A DNA stretch of 64,000 bases, taken from contig JAILFN010000123.1 in assembly GCA_024697545.1 (NCBI GenBank), positions 16,251 through 80,250 of the forward strand, in the 5' to 3' direction. Made by a program: the position numbers and the translations under genes. This document shows, in pieces, positions 1 through 7,706 of this stretch. Numbering within the stretch: the first letter of the stretch is position 1; each line of letters starts with the position of its first letter. The notes under the pieces were generated by a model. That model saw only the letters and a list, made by a program, of their open reading frames with translations. It searched no databases and had not been told where the DNA came from. This stretch comes from Ruminococcus sp. Lineage in GTDB: Bacteria > Bacillota > Clostridia > Oscillospirales > Ruminococcaceae.

Positions 1-659
1 GCACCGTCGATAGTCGTAACGCCCGTTACCATATGACCGTCGGTAGCAAAATAATATGTATTGCCTTTGATCTCGGTAAAGCCCTTTGCCATCTCGCCCT
101 CATGAGGACCCGACTCAAAGAAATAATACTTGATGCCGTTGATCTCGCAAAGACCTGTGATGCGCTTTCCCGTATCATCGTAATAATAATCGCCGTCGGT
201 GTTAAAGCCTATATCGGGGAATCCGTGATCGTTGAAGTAATACTCATCACCGTTAAAGTCGTGCAGACCGACCTTGAATATGCCCGACTCATCGGAGAGG
301 TAGTATTCCTCGCCGTCTATCTCGACAACGCCCTTGAGCATAACGCCCGATTTGTCGAAGTAATAGGTATATCCGTCATACTTCTGCCAGCCCGTCTGCA
401 TGATGCCTTTGTCATCAAACAAATAAGATGCGCTGTCGATCTGCTTCAGACCGACCGCACGCTCGCGCGTGGAGCGAACGATATAATAAGTACCGTCCTC
501 TGCCGTATGCCAGCCGGGAGACAGCTTGGCGTCATATCTGAAATAGGCTGCAAAACCCAGTCCGACAAGAGAAGCGAACACAGCCGATGTAAACGCCATG
601 CTGACACGCTTGCCGTGGCTGCGCATTGTAAAAGCACTCAGTTTTCCGTTAATGCTCAT
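1..659 (-). CDS. Membrane-anchored protein with cell-wall-binding-like repeats (partial)
   Basis: This gene is absent from the ORF track because it has no stop inside the window; it runs off the left edge. Reading the minus strand from the ATG at 659 gives MSINGKLSAFTMRSHGKR, a hydrophobic stretch (about residues 19-40) that is a signal anchor or signal peptide, then at least seven repeats of roughly 20 residues of the type DG-x-YYF-x-x-x-G-x-x-x-TG (for example YDGYTYYFDKSG, IDGEEYYLSDESG, INGIKYYF). Such YYF/DG repeats are typical of choline- or glucan-binding-like wall-binding modules, so the product is probably displayed on the cell surface. The catalytic or functional part, if any, lies outside the window. 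AAGGAAAG precedes the ATG, and a good promoter lies upstream. Confidence 0.8.
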   Translation of the reverse strand, partial: MSINGKLSAFTMRSHGKRVSMAFTSAVFASLVGLGFAAYFRYDAKLSPGWHTAEDGTYYIVRSTRERAVGLKQIDSASYLFDDKGIMQTGWQKYDGYTYYFDKSGVMLKGVVEIDGEEYYLSDESGIFKVGLHDFNGDEYYFNDHGFPDIGFNTDGDYYYDDTGKRITGLCEINGIKYYFFESGPHEGEMAKGFTEIKGNTYYFATDGHMVTGVTTIDG

Positions 660-710
660 AACTAAATAATCTTTCCTTTTATAAAATACTGTCTATCAGC
701 GTACTTAATT

Positions 711-739
711 ATTATATCATAATAAAAGCGCGATTTCAA
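711..739 (-). promoter_or_regulatory. Sigma-A-type promoter for the repeat protein
   Basis: On the minus strand TTGAAA and TATAAT are separated by 17 bases, about 50 bases upstream of the ATG at 659. The rest of 660-1053 is AT-rich and holds this promoter and the divergent one at 955-983; I see no gene in it. Confidence 0.6.
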
Positions 740-954
740 GGGTTTACCGCAAATTTCCCGCAATTTTCACCTTGCTGTTATAAAAAGCGCCGCACAATAA
801 AATATTAACCTCAAAACGCATCTGCCTGTCAAAATTCAAAATGCAAATATATTAAAGCGATAATATATTTATAAATATAAATTCTACAATTATCGGCGAA
901 TAATTTTGTCTACTATACCTAAAAATTGGCATTGTGCTTTGTTTTTAATGCTTA

Positions 955-983
955 TTGACAACATTTGCGGTTTGATATATAAT
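955..983 (+). promoter_or_regulatory. Consensus sigma-A promoter for the solute-binding protein genes
   Basis: A perfect TTGACA, 17-base spacer and perfect TATAAT lie about 70 bases before the ATG at 1054. This predicts strong basal transcription of the two lipoprotein genes that follow. Confidence 0.8.
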
Positions 984-1053
984 TAAAGTGATATAGATGC
1001 GAATACAAACATTTTCGCTATTAACGCTCAGATAAACGAAAGGAATAGGTTTT

Positions 1054-2478
1054 ATGAAGAAAATCACGATAAAAAGATCGGCAGCTGTTATAGTTGCTTT
1101 GTTATCTGCATTTGCGGCAGCAAGCTGCTCATCCGCAAATGCAGAAAAAAAGACCACCGAGACCAGCGTAGAGACCGTTGTGGTCGAGGACACCAACGAA
1201 ATAGAGGCTATCCCCGACGATGCCGAAAAAGAGATCAGATGGCTCGGCACATATGACCTCAACCCTTCAAAGGGGCAGGACAAGACCGTTGAGATGACGC
1301 TGTTCAACAACAAAGGCGGCTCTGTCGTTTGGGATCAGGTCATAGATTCGGAAAAGTTTGACAAGCTGGCGGCAGCGCTCATGTCAAAAAAGAATATGCC
1401 CGATATATTCAAGTATGAATGGATGGCTTTCCCCTGTCAGGTAGTAAAGGATATGTACCAGCCCGTGGACGAGATAGTCGATTTCGACAGCGATCTGTGG
1501 GCGGATACCAAGCCCACCGCAGACCAGTTCGTGCTGGACGGAAAGCACTATGTTGCTCCCATATCCTTTGAGCCGACGACTTACATGATGTACGACTACG
1601 CGGTAGTTGAGAGCGAGGGACTTGACGATCCTTACGAGACATACCTCGCGGGAGACTGGAACTTTGACGCATGGCAGGACATCGTAAATTCCTTCTGCTC
1701 CAACGCTTCGGGAGACGAGGAGCGTTACGGCATCAACGGCTGGTTCAACACCCAGATAATCCAGCAGACGGGAAAGACGATGGTAAATTACGACGCCGAC
1801 ACCAACACCTTCGTATCAAACCTCAACGATCCCGACATTGAACGTGCGGAGAATATGCTCTATGAGATGGGCAAGAACGGATACATATGGGACACATGGA
1901 CAGGAAGCGCCAACAATGCTTTAAAGGACGGCAACTGTCTGTTCTACTGCATGGGAACATGGGCTATGACAGGAAATGCGGGTCCCAAGGAGGGCGATGA
2001 CTGGAGGATAGTTCCCATGCCATACGACCCCAACACCGAGGAGAAGTATATGTCTTCGGCAATGACCGCATATATGTGGGTCAAGGGTTCGGATAAGAAG
2101 GAAGCCGTAAAGGCGTGGTATGAATGCTGCCGCATAGCCGCTACCGACGAAGAATATCAGGAAAACGGAAAGCAGAAGTTCCTGAACGCAAATCCCGGCT
2201 GGACAGAGGATATGTATCAGGTGCTTTTAGATACACGCTCTACCGAGTACATTCAGGTGTTCGACTACGGCTACGGCATATCGGGAACGCTTTCGGACGA
2301 CAATGTTGCTGAGGACGGAAGCTGCGTGACGAGAAAGCTTTACGAGTACACCAACAAGACCGACGACGACGGCAAGCGTTACACATGGAGCGCTCTCAGA
2401 GAGAGTTATTCCGCGACGGTAGAATCCGAGCTGAAGGAGATCAATGCGGCGATACAGGATTACATCAGCAAAAACTGA
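1054..2478 (+). CDS. Extracellular solute-binding lipoprotein, family 1 (ABC sugar transporter type)
   Basis: 474 residues. The N-terminus is a lipoprotein signal peptide: MKKITIKR, a hydrophobic core, then a lipobox ending in AAASC (Cys about residue 25), followed by a short acidic linker. The remainder resembles family 1 solute-binding proteins of ABC importers for oligosaccharides (for example the FKYEWMAFP and LDDPYETYLAGDWNFDAW segments). It should sit on the outer face of the membrane and bind a sugar or similar nutrient. It is followed after 28 bases by a close paralogue, but no permease or ATPase gene lies nearby, so the transport partner is unknown. AAAGGAAT precedes the start. The exact ligand cannot be inferred. 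Confidence 0.85.
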   Translation: MKKITIKRSAAVIVALLSAFAAASCSSANAEKKTTETSVETVVVEDTNEIEAIPDDAEKEIRWLGTYDLNPSKGQDKTVEMTLFNNKGGSVVWDQVIDSEKFDKLAAALMSKKNMPDIFKYEWMAFPCQVVKDMYQPVDEIVDFDSDLWADTKPTADQFVLDGKHYVAPISFEPTTYMMYDYAVVESEGLDDPYETYLAGDWNFDAWQDIVNSFCSNASGDEERYGINGWFNTQIIQQTGKTMVNYDADTNTFVSNLNDPDIERAENMLYEMGKNGYIWDTWTGSANNALKDGNCLFYCMGTWAMTGNAGPKEGDDWRIVPMPYDPNTEEKYMSSAMTAYMWVKGSDKKEAVKAWYECCRIAATDEEYQENGKQKFLNANPGWTEDMYQVLLDTRSTEYIQVFDYGYGISGTLSDDNVAEDGSCVTRKLYEYTNKTDDDGKRYTWSALRESYSATVESELKEINAAIQDYISKN

Positions 2479-2506
2479 TCGGGATATACAGAAAGGACGA
2501 TGAACT

Positions 2507-3925
2507 TTGAAAAACTATAAACGTATATTTGCAGGCGTTATGGCGCTGGGAATGGCGCTCGCGACTGCCTCCTGCGGAAGCTCGAAAAAAGAAAGCAAAA
2601 GCGACGAAAGCTTTGAGCCTACCAACAACGTAGAGGTTGAGGAGAGCGATCAGATATCCGAGATCCCTGAGGGCGCGGATGCAAACCTGCTCTACCTCGG
2701 CGAGGGCGACCTCAATCCGACGAAGGGCAACAAGGAGACATCGACAGAGCTGACGCTTTTCCAGCAGAAGGGCGGCTCTATATCCTTCACCCCCACCACC
2801 CACGAACAGCGCTTTGACAAGCTTGCAGCTGCCATCACAGCAAACAAGGATATCCCCGATATATTCAAGTACGAGTGGATAGCATTCCCCGCACACATCG
2901 TAAAGGATATGTACAATCCCATCGACGATATAGTTGACTTTGAGGACGACCTCTGGGCACCGACAAAGGAAGTTGCCGACCAGTTCATGCTCCGCGGCAA
3001 GCACTACGTCGCACCGCTCGGATATCAGGCTTCGGCGATGCTTTGCTACAATGCGGCTGTAATTGAAGCTGAGGGACTTGACGATCCTTATCAGCTCTAC
3101 ATTGACGGCGAGTGGACATGGAGTAACTGGATAAACATCATGACCGAATACACGGGCAACGCGAGCGGCGACGAGGAAAGATTCGGCGTTAACGGATTCT
3201 TCAAGAACCATTTCGTACAGCAGACGGGCAAGCGCATGATAGAATACGATCAGCCGAACAACAAGTTCGTCAGCAACCTGCTCGACCCCGATATAGAAAA
3301 GGCAGAGAACCTGCTTTACGATATGAACAAGAACGGTCTTATCAAGGACGGCTGGATAGGTTCGGCGAGCGAATGCTTCAAGCAGAATGTTCTGTTCTAC
3401 GGCATGGGCGACTGGGCTTACACGGGAGCTTCGGGTCCTAAGGAAGATGACAGCTGGGGCATTGTACCGATACCTATGAGCGACGACAATCCGCAGAAGA
3501 TCACCACCTCCGATATGACCGCATTCATGTGGGTAAAAGGCTCGGACAAGGCAGATGCCGTAAAGACATGGTTCGAGTGCTGCCGTGTAGCAAAGACCGA
3601 CCCCGAATACGAGCAGACCAACAAGGACAAGTTCTTTGAGAACAATCCATACTGGACAGAGGAAATGTATCAGGTACGTCAGGACGTTATATCCGACGAC
3701 TACATGATGATGTTCGACTACATCTTCGGCATATCGAACGTGCTTGCCGACGAGAAGAGCTTCGACGGCAACCAGAAGCTCGCCGACTATATGTACAGCG
3801 CTGTCGCCTCCATCGACGAGGACGGCAACCAGCCCACATGGGCGCAGGTGCGTGAGCAGTACAGCGCGACCATCGACAGCGAGATCGAAGAGATGAACAA
3901 GCAGATGGCAGCGATCGGCGGTTAA
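2507..3925 (+). CDS. Extracellular solute-binding lipoprotein, paralogue of the preceding gene
   Basis: 472 residues, TTG start. GAAAGGACGA lies about ten bases upstream, and the nearby ATG at 2500 is in another frame and stops after six codons, so TTG is favoured. Lipoprotein signal peptide with lipobox TASC (Cys about residue 23). It aligns along most of its length with the preceding protein (shared FKYEW, IVKDMY, GLDDPY, NASGDEER and VQQTGK segments), which indicates a tandem duplication. The two probably bind related ligands at the cell surface. The gene ends at a strong intrinsic terminator, so the pair forms a two-gene unit without transport components. Confidence 0.85.
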   Translation: MKNYKRIFAGVMALGMALATASCGSSKKESKSDESFEPTNNVEVEESDQISEIPEGADANLLYLGEGDLNPTKGNKETSTELTLFQQKGGSISFTPTTHEQRFDKLAAAITANKDIPDIFKYEWIAFPAHIVKDMYNPIDDIVDFEDDLWAPTKEVADQFMLRGKHYVAPLGYQASAMLCYNAAVIEAEGLDDPYQLYIDGEWTWSNWINIMTEYTGNASGDEERFGVNGFFKNHFVQQTGKRMIEYDQPNNKFVSNLLDPDIEKAENLLYDMNKNGLIKDGWIGSASECFKQNVLFYGMGDWAYTGASGPKEDDSWGIVPIPMSDDNPQKITTSDMTAFMWVKGSDKADAVKTWFECCRVAKTDPEYEQTNKDKFFENNPYWTEEMYQVRQDVISDDYMMMFDYIFGISNVLADEKSFDGNQKLADYMYSAVASIDEDGNQPTWAQVREQYSATIDSEIEEMNKQMAAIGG

Positions 3926-3944
3926 GATCGGGCTTTAACAGTAC

Positions 3945-3976
3945 AAAAAAGAGGACTTGTGCGAGTCCTCTTTTCT
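3945..3976 (+). terminator. Intrinsic terminator of the solute-binding gene pair
   Basis: The stem AAAAGAGGACT pairs with AGTCCTCTTTT across a six-base loop and ends in a T-run. A nearly identical element follows dusB at 5038-5069. Confidence 0.85.
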
Positions 3977-3982
3977 ATTCTA

Positions 3983-4011
3983 TTGACTTCTCTGCCCTGC
4001 TGTGATATAAT
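3983..4011 (+). promoter_or_regulatory. Sigma-A promoter for dusB
   Basis: TTGACT, a 17-base spacer and TATAAT lie directly after the terminator and about 45 bases before the dusB ATG. Confidence 0.75.
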
Positions 4012-4057
4012 GTAAAATGCTCAACAAGAGAAGAAATAATGACCGGAAGGAACGATC

Positions 4058-5032
4058 ATGGAATACATTCAGATAGGGAACGTGAAAATCGAACGGACGG
4101 CGGCGCTGGCACCTATGGCTTCGGTCGCGGACAGGACATACCGCCTCATATGCCGCGGATTCGGGGCGGCATACACCGTCAGCGAGATGATATCCTCAAA
4201 GGGACTTTGCTACGGCGATAAGAAGTCGGCGAAGATGTGCAGACTTGACGACACCGACAGACCGACAGCGCTCCAGCTTTTCGGAGAAGACCCCGAATTC
4301 GTCGGCAGGGCGGCGTATATGCTCGGCGAATACAAGCCCGACATTATCGACATAAACATGGGCTGTCCCGTGCCCAAGATAGTCAGCGGCGGCAGCGGTT
4401 CGGCACTCATGAAGGTCCCCGAGACTGCGGAGAAGATCTGCGAAGCCGCGGTAAAAAACGCCGCCTGTCCCGTCACCGTCAAAATGCGTATCGGCTGGGA
4501 CGTCAGCAGCATAAACGCCGTTGACTTCGCAAAGCGAATGGAGCAGGCGGGTGCGGCGGCAATAACGGTACACGGTCGGACCAGGCAGCAGTTTTACTCG
4601 GGACGTGCCGACAGGGATATGATACGTCGGGTCAAGGAGGCAGTGAGCATACCTGTCATCGGCAACGGCGATGTGTCCGATCCTTTGGACTGCAAAGCGA
4701 TGTACGAGCAGACAGGCTGCGACCTCGTGATGATAGGACGCGGCAGCTACGGACGGCCGTGGTTATTTGAGGAAGTGCGTCACTACCTCGAAACAGGCGA
4801 GCTGCTCCCCGAAAAGCCCGTGACCGAGCGCATGGAGATAATGCTCCGACACGCCGAGATGCTTGCCGCAGACATCGGCGAAACGCCCGCCATGAAGGAA
4901 ATGCGCCACAACGTCATCTGGTACGTCAAGGGTATGCACGGCGCTGCCGCCTACCGCCGCGAATGCGGAGAGGTATGCACCCTCGAACAGCTGAGGGCGC
5001 TGGCGGGGAAGGTCATTGCGGACAATACTTAA
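4058..5032 (+). CDS. dusB: tRNA-dihydrouridine synthase (DusB family)
   Basis: 324 residues, the usual length for the family. The enzyme reduces uridine to dihydrouridine in the D-loop of tRNA, using FMN and NAD(P)H. Visible family signatures are the N-terminal LAPMASVADRTYR, NMGCPVPKIV with the catalytic cysteine at about residue 103, the FMN/tRNA segment HGRTRQQFYSG and the C-terminal IGRGSYGRPW. The start ATG at 4058 has GGAAGGAA upstream. The gene is monocistronic: it has its own promoter and lies between two terminators. Confidence 0.93.
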   Translation: MEYIQIGNVKIERTAALAPMASVADRTYRLICRGFGAAYTVSEMISSKGLCYGDKKSAKMCRLDDTDRPTALQLFGEDPEFVGRAAYMLGEYKPDIIDINMGCPVPKIVSGGSGSALMKVPETAEKICEAAVKNAACPVTVKMRIGWDVSSINAVDFAKRMEQAGAAAITVHGRTRQQFYSGRADRDMIRRVKEAVSIPVIGNGDVSDPLDCKAMYEQTGCDLVMIGRGSYGRPWLFEEVRHYLETGELLPEKPVTERMEIMLRHAEMLAADIGETPAMKEMRHNVIWYVKGMHGAAAYRRECGEVCTLEQLRALAGKVIADNT

Positions 5033-5037
5033 TGTAC

Positions 5038-5069
5038 AAAAAAGAGGACTTTTGGAAGTCCTCTTTTTA
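5038..5069 (+). terminator. Intrinsic terminator of dusB
   Basis: AAAGAGGACTT pairs with AAGTCCTCTTT followed by T-rich sequence. The first 17 bases of the element (GTACAAAAAAGAGGACT) are identical to those of the terminator upstream of dusB. Confidence 0.85.
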
Positions 5070-5074
5070 ATTGT

Positions 5075-5674
5075 TTATTGCGAACTAATTATAACATCAA
5101 GGGTAGATATAATATCTTGTGCTATTCTGTATTTTCTACTATATTCACTGCTGCTTTTATCAGTAGAGGACGATATAAGGCTAATATACTCAGTCGGAGC
5201 ATTTATACTCTTAATTGTTATTTTGATTTCTAATTTTGTACAAATCGGATTCATTGTTTTTTCACCCGTAGTCCCGCCAATTACTGCTCCGGCACCACCA
5301 AATAATAATCCGCCTGCAACTGCTCGACCTATATCTGCTCCGCCTTGTATTACTGTATTTCCATCTTCAATCAGCTGATAATTCAATATATCACTATAAT
5401 TATATCTCACAAAATTAGTAGAATAAGAATCTAGCCCATATCTTGAAAACTTAATTTTTTTATTGATATCATCAATATATACATAATCACCTATTTTCTT
5501 AGTGGTGTGGAACCCATTTACGTTAACCTTTTCTAATAATTCATTTCTTTTACGTTCTTCATATTCACGATTGGATCGAGCAGCAGAAGAATCAAGCACG
5601 TCAATAAGTTTATATAACAAATATAGCAGTCCTAATCCTCCAAGTATAAGCATAAATACTAATTCACCAGGCAT
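5075..5674 (-). CDS. Small membrane protein with glycine-zipper segment, unknown function
   Basis: The ORF track opens at 5689, but GGAGGTG sits six bases before the internal ATG at 5674, so the protein is probably 199 residues starting MPGELVF. It has one N-terminal membrane helix (about residues 5-27), a charged region (EYEERKRNELLEK) and, near residue 120-135, a Gly/Ala-rich glycine-zipper-like stretch (GGLLFGGAGAVIGG). The overall look recalls small membrane proteins with SHOCT-like architecture, but I cannot assign a family. Its codon use is much more AT-rich than the flanking genes, suggesting acquisition. It is downstream of another unknown gene on the same strand. Confidence 0.6.
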   Translation of the reverse strand: MPGELVFMLILGGLGLLYLLYKLIDVLDSSAARSNREYEERKRNELLEKVNVNGFHTTKKIGDYVYIDDINKKIKFSRYGLDSYSTNFVRYNYSDILNYQLIEDGNTVIQGGADIGRAVAGGLLFGGAGAVIGGTTGEKTMNPICTKLEIKITIKSINAPTEYISLISSSTDKSSSEYSRKYRIAQDIISTLDVIISSQ

Positions 5675-5704
5675 TTTTTTCACCTCCATATTTTTTCAAA
5701 CATT

Positions 5705-6157
5705 CTAATTAACGCATTCAACTATTTTTTTATCAGAATCATAGTAGCCATAACGCATATGATCTGTTCCATTAACAGCATTTTGAGTTTCATAATATTT
5801 GTCGCTATGTTCGGCAAAGGATTCAATTTTAGAAAACGGAATTATGAACACTTTTTCGTACAGAGAAGTATTACAGCCGTTAATATTTATCTTCTTTGCA
5901 ACAGCAGTTATTTTGTTTCCACCCAGATAAGCACATACACTCTTAAAACTTGAAGAATTATTAGTGCTATGTAAATTAGCTAAACAAGTCAAATAACAGT
6001 TATACGATTCAAGTGCCATTATCATGTAATCATAATTCAAAAGATTATCTCGTTCATGATTAACGATCAGGCAATCTTCACCTATATTTTTAAAAATCAG
6101 TCGCTTATTGTGGAAAAGTCCATCAATAAATGCTTTTCTATCGTCAGTCCACTTCAT
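5705..6157 (-). CDS. Hypothetical protein, AT-rich
   Basis: 150 residues starting MKWTDDRKAFIDGLF; AGAGGTG lies seven bases before the ATG. No signal peptide, membrane helix or familiar motif is visible. The composition is AT-rich and asparagine/lysine/tyrosine-rich, unlike the neighbouring housekeeping genes. It lies 30 bases upstream of the glycine-zipper membrane protein on the same strand, so the two are probably co-transcribed. I do not recognise it. Confidence 0.55.
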   Translation of the reverse strand: MKWTDDRKAFIDGLFHNKRLIFKNIGEDCLIVNHERDNLLNYDYMIMALESYNCYLTCLANLHSTNNSSSFKSVCAYLGGNKITAVAKKININGCNTSLYEKVFIIPFSKIESFAEHSDKYYETQNAVNGTDHMRYGYYDSDKKIVECVN

Positions 6158-6172
6158 GATACACCTCTTCTT

Positions 6173-6235
6173 TCACCCCCCAGCAACCACAGCAGCTACC
6201 ACCACAGTAAATACACGATTTTTCAACACAATCAT
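6173..6235 (-). CDS. Putative 20-residue hydrophobic peptide ORF
   Basis: The minus strand carries GGAGGTATTTGAA directly before an ATG, a very strong ribosome binding site. The reading frame is only MIVLKNRVFTVVVAAVVAGG then TGA, 15 bases before the start of the next unknown gene. It could be a translated leader or small membrane peptide. An alternative is that a one-base loss has moved a cysteine-rich frame (CIYCGGSCCGCWG) out of register; that frame is open but has no start of its own. Too short for the ORF track. Confidence 0.35.
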   Translation of the reverse strand: MIVLKNRVFTVVVAAVVAGG

Positions 6236-6281
6236 TTCAAATACCTCCAATTCTTTGTGCCAAATAGCACTCATTTATTAA

Positions 6282-6312
6282 ATTCTACCATCAAAAAAAA
6301 AAAAAAAAAAAA
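6282..6312 (-). promoter_or_regulatory. Possible promoter containing a 20-base homopolymer
   Basis: An uninterrupted run of 20 A (T on the minus strand) occupies 6293-6312. On the minus strand it ends five bases before TAGAAT (6282-6287), a possible -10 element for the AT-rich unknown genes, so the run would cover the spacer and the -35 position. Such tracts change length easily. The promoter assignment is inference. Confidence 0.35.
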
Positions 6313-6359
6313 GAATATTTTATTAAGCTAATGTTAATTTTGAAAATCACAATTACTGC

Positions 6360-6388
6360 TTGCAATACACCAAAAAGTGTGCTATAAT
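6360..6388 (+). promoter_or_regulatory. Sigma-A promoter for the rsmI-polA-aroK operon
   Basis: TTGCAA, a 17-base spacer and TATAAT lie about 35 bases before the rsmI start. No other convincing promoter is seen until after aroK. Confidence 0.65.
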
Positions 6389-6421
6389 AATAAGATAGCA
6401 AAAAAGAGATCGGGTGAAAAT

Positions 6422-7261
6422 ATGGGAATTCTATATATTGTCGGTACGCCTATCGGGAATCTTGGGGATATGACCTACCGCGCTGTAGAAACGCTCAAAA
6501 GCGTGGACTTTATATGCGCCGAGGATACCCGCGTTACGGCGAAGCTTTTGAACTATTTTGAGATAAAAAAGCCGCTTGTCAGCTACCACGAGCATAACGC
6601 GGGGGCTGTCGGCGAGCAGATAGCGCAGAGGATATTGTCGGGCGAAACGGCGGCTGTCGTGACCGACGCGGGTATGCCCTGCATCTCCGACCCCGGCGAA
6701 CTGCTGGTAAAGCGCTGCGCCGAACTGGGCGTTGAGGTCAAGGTCGTCCCGGGGCCTACTGCCGCCATGTCGGCGATCGCTATCAGCGGGCTGTCAACGC
6801 AGAATTTCAGCTTCCGCGGGTTCCTCTCGGTCAACAAAAAACAGCGTCAGGCACACCTCGCGGCGATACGCGACTGCACCGATACGCTGATATTCTACGA
6901 AGCCCCGCACAAGCTTGAGGCGACACTTTCAGACCTGCTCGCATTTCTCGGCGACAGAAGGATCTCTCTCTGCCGCGAGCTGACAAAGATACACGAAGAG
7001 GTGCGCCGCACAACGCTTTCCGAAGCGGTAGAGTATTACAAGACCAACAAGCCGAAGGGAGAGTTTGTGCTCGTGATCGAGGGCGCAAGGGCGGAAGAGT
7101 ACGAAAATACGGACAGTATTGAAGCTGCACTCGCTCAGGTCGCTGCTCTTGCCGAAAAAGGTATGCGTCCCGCCGACGCCTGCCGCGAGATCGCCAAGGT
7201 CTCTCCCTTCTCCAAAGGCGAGCTTTACACAGCGTATCTGGAGGGCAAAGAGGATGCTTGA
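6422..7261 (+). CDS. rsmI: 16S rRNA (cytidine1402-2'-O)-methyltransferase RsmI
   Basis: 279 residues from the ATG at 6422; the ORF track start is 15 codons too early and lacks a binding site, whereas GGGTGAAA precedes this ATG. RsmI methylates the 2'-OH of C1402 in the decoding centre of 16S rRNA using S-adenosylmethionine. The tetrapyrrole-methylase fold is recognisable by LYIVGTPIGNLGDMTYRA at the N-terminus, CAEDTRVT, and DAGMPCISDPG. It overlaps the next gene by eight bases, which fits a tightly coupled operon. Confidence 0.92.
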   Translation: MGILYIVGTPIGNLGDMTYRAVETLKSVDFICAEDTRVTAKLLNYFEIKKPLVSYHEHNAGAVGEQIAQRILSGETAAVVTDAGMPCISDPGELLVKRCAELGVEVKVVPGPTAAMSAIAISGLSTQNFSFRGFLSVNKKQRQAHLAAIRDCTDTLIFYEAPHKLEATLSDLLAFLGDRRISLCRELTKIHEEVRRTTLSEAVEYYKTNKPKGEFVLVIEGARAEEYENTDSIEAALAQVAALAEKGMRPADACREIAKVSPFSKGELYTAYLEGKEDA

Positions 7262-7706
7262 GATAATGTCAATGACCGAGGAAAACTACAAGGCAGCTGC
7301 CGATATCGAGCAAACTTGTTTTTCCGACCGCCCATGGACTGCCGAGCAGTTCCGCGAGGAGCTTTCGCTTGATTTTTCGAGGACATTCATCGCCTACTCA
7401 GACGGCGTGGCGGCAGGATTTGTAAACCTTTGGCTCACACCGCCGATGGCACTTATCAATAACATCGCCGTGCTGCCGCAGTTTCGGCGGCAGGGTATAG
7501 CCGCGAAGCTGATAATGACCGCACTTTCCGCCTGCGATGATTGCAGCTCTCTGACACTCGAAGTCAGAGAGAGCAACGAAGGGGCTATAAAGCTGTACAA
7601 TAAAATGGACTTTTCGCAGGTCGGGAGGCGCAGGAGATTTTACGAGAATCCGACCGAAGACGCGCTTATCATGACTAAATTTTTCCGCAAGGGTGAGTAT
7701 ATATGA
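7254..7706 (+). CDS. rimI: Ribosomal protein S18 alanine N-acetyltransferase RimI (GNAT)
   Basis: 150 residues from the ATG at 7254, which overlaps the rsmI stop; the longer ORF in the track would extend through rsmI. GNAT fold with the acetyl-CoA loop RRQGIAAKL (about residues 80-88) and the C-terminal NEGAIKLYNKMDF typical of RimI. RimI acetylates the N-terminus of ribosomal protein S18. It is commonly found beside tsaD, as here two genes downstream, which supports the assignment. The stop overlaps the next start (ATGA). Confidence 0.85.
   Translation: MLEIMSMTEENYKAAADIEQTCFSDRPWTAEQFREELSLDFSRTFIAYSDGVAAGFVNLWLTPPMALINNIAVLPQFRRQGIAAKLIMTALSACDDCSSLTLEVRESNEGAIKLYNKMDFSQVGRRRRFYENPTEDALIMTKFFRKGEYI

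Noticed and set aside
33-665. 210-residue plus-strand ORF
   Set aside because: Mirror image of the real minus-strand repeat gene; no binding site and an unnatural composition.
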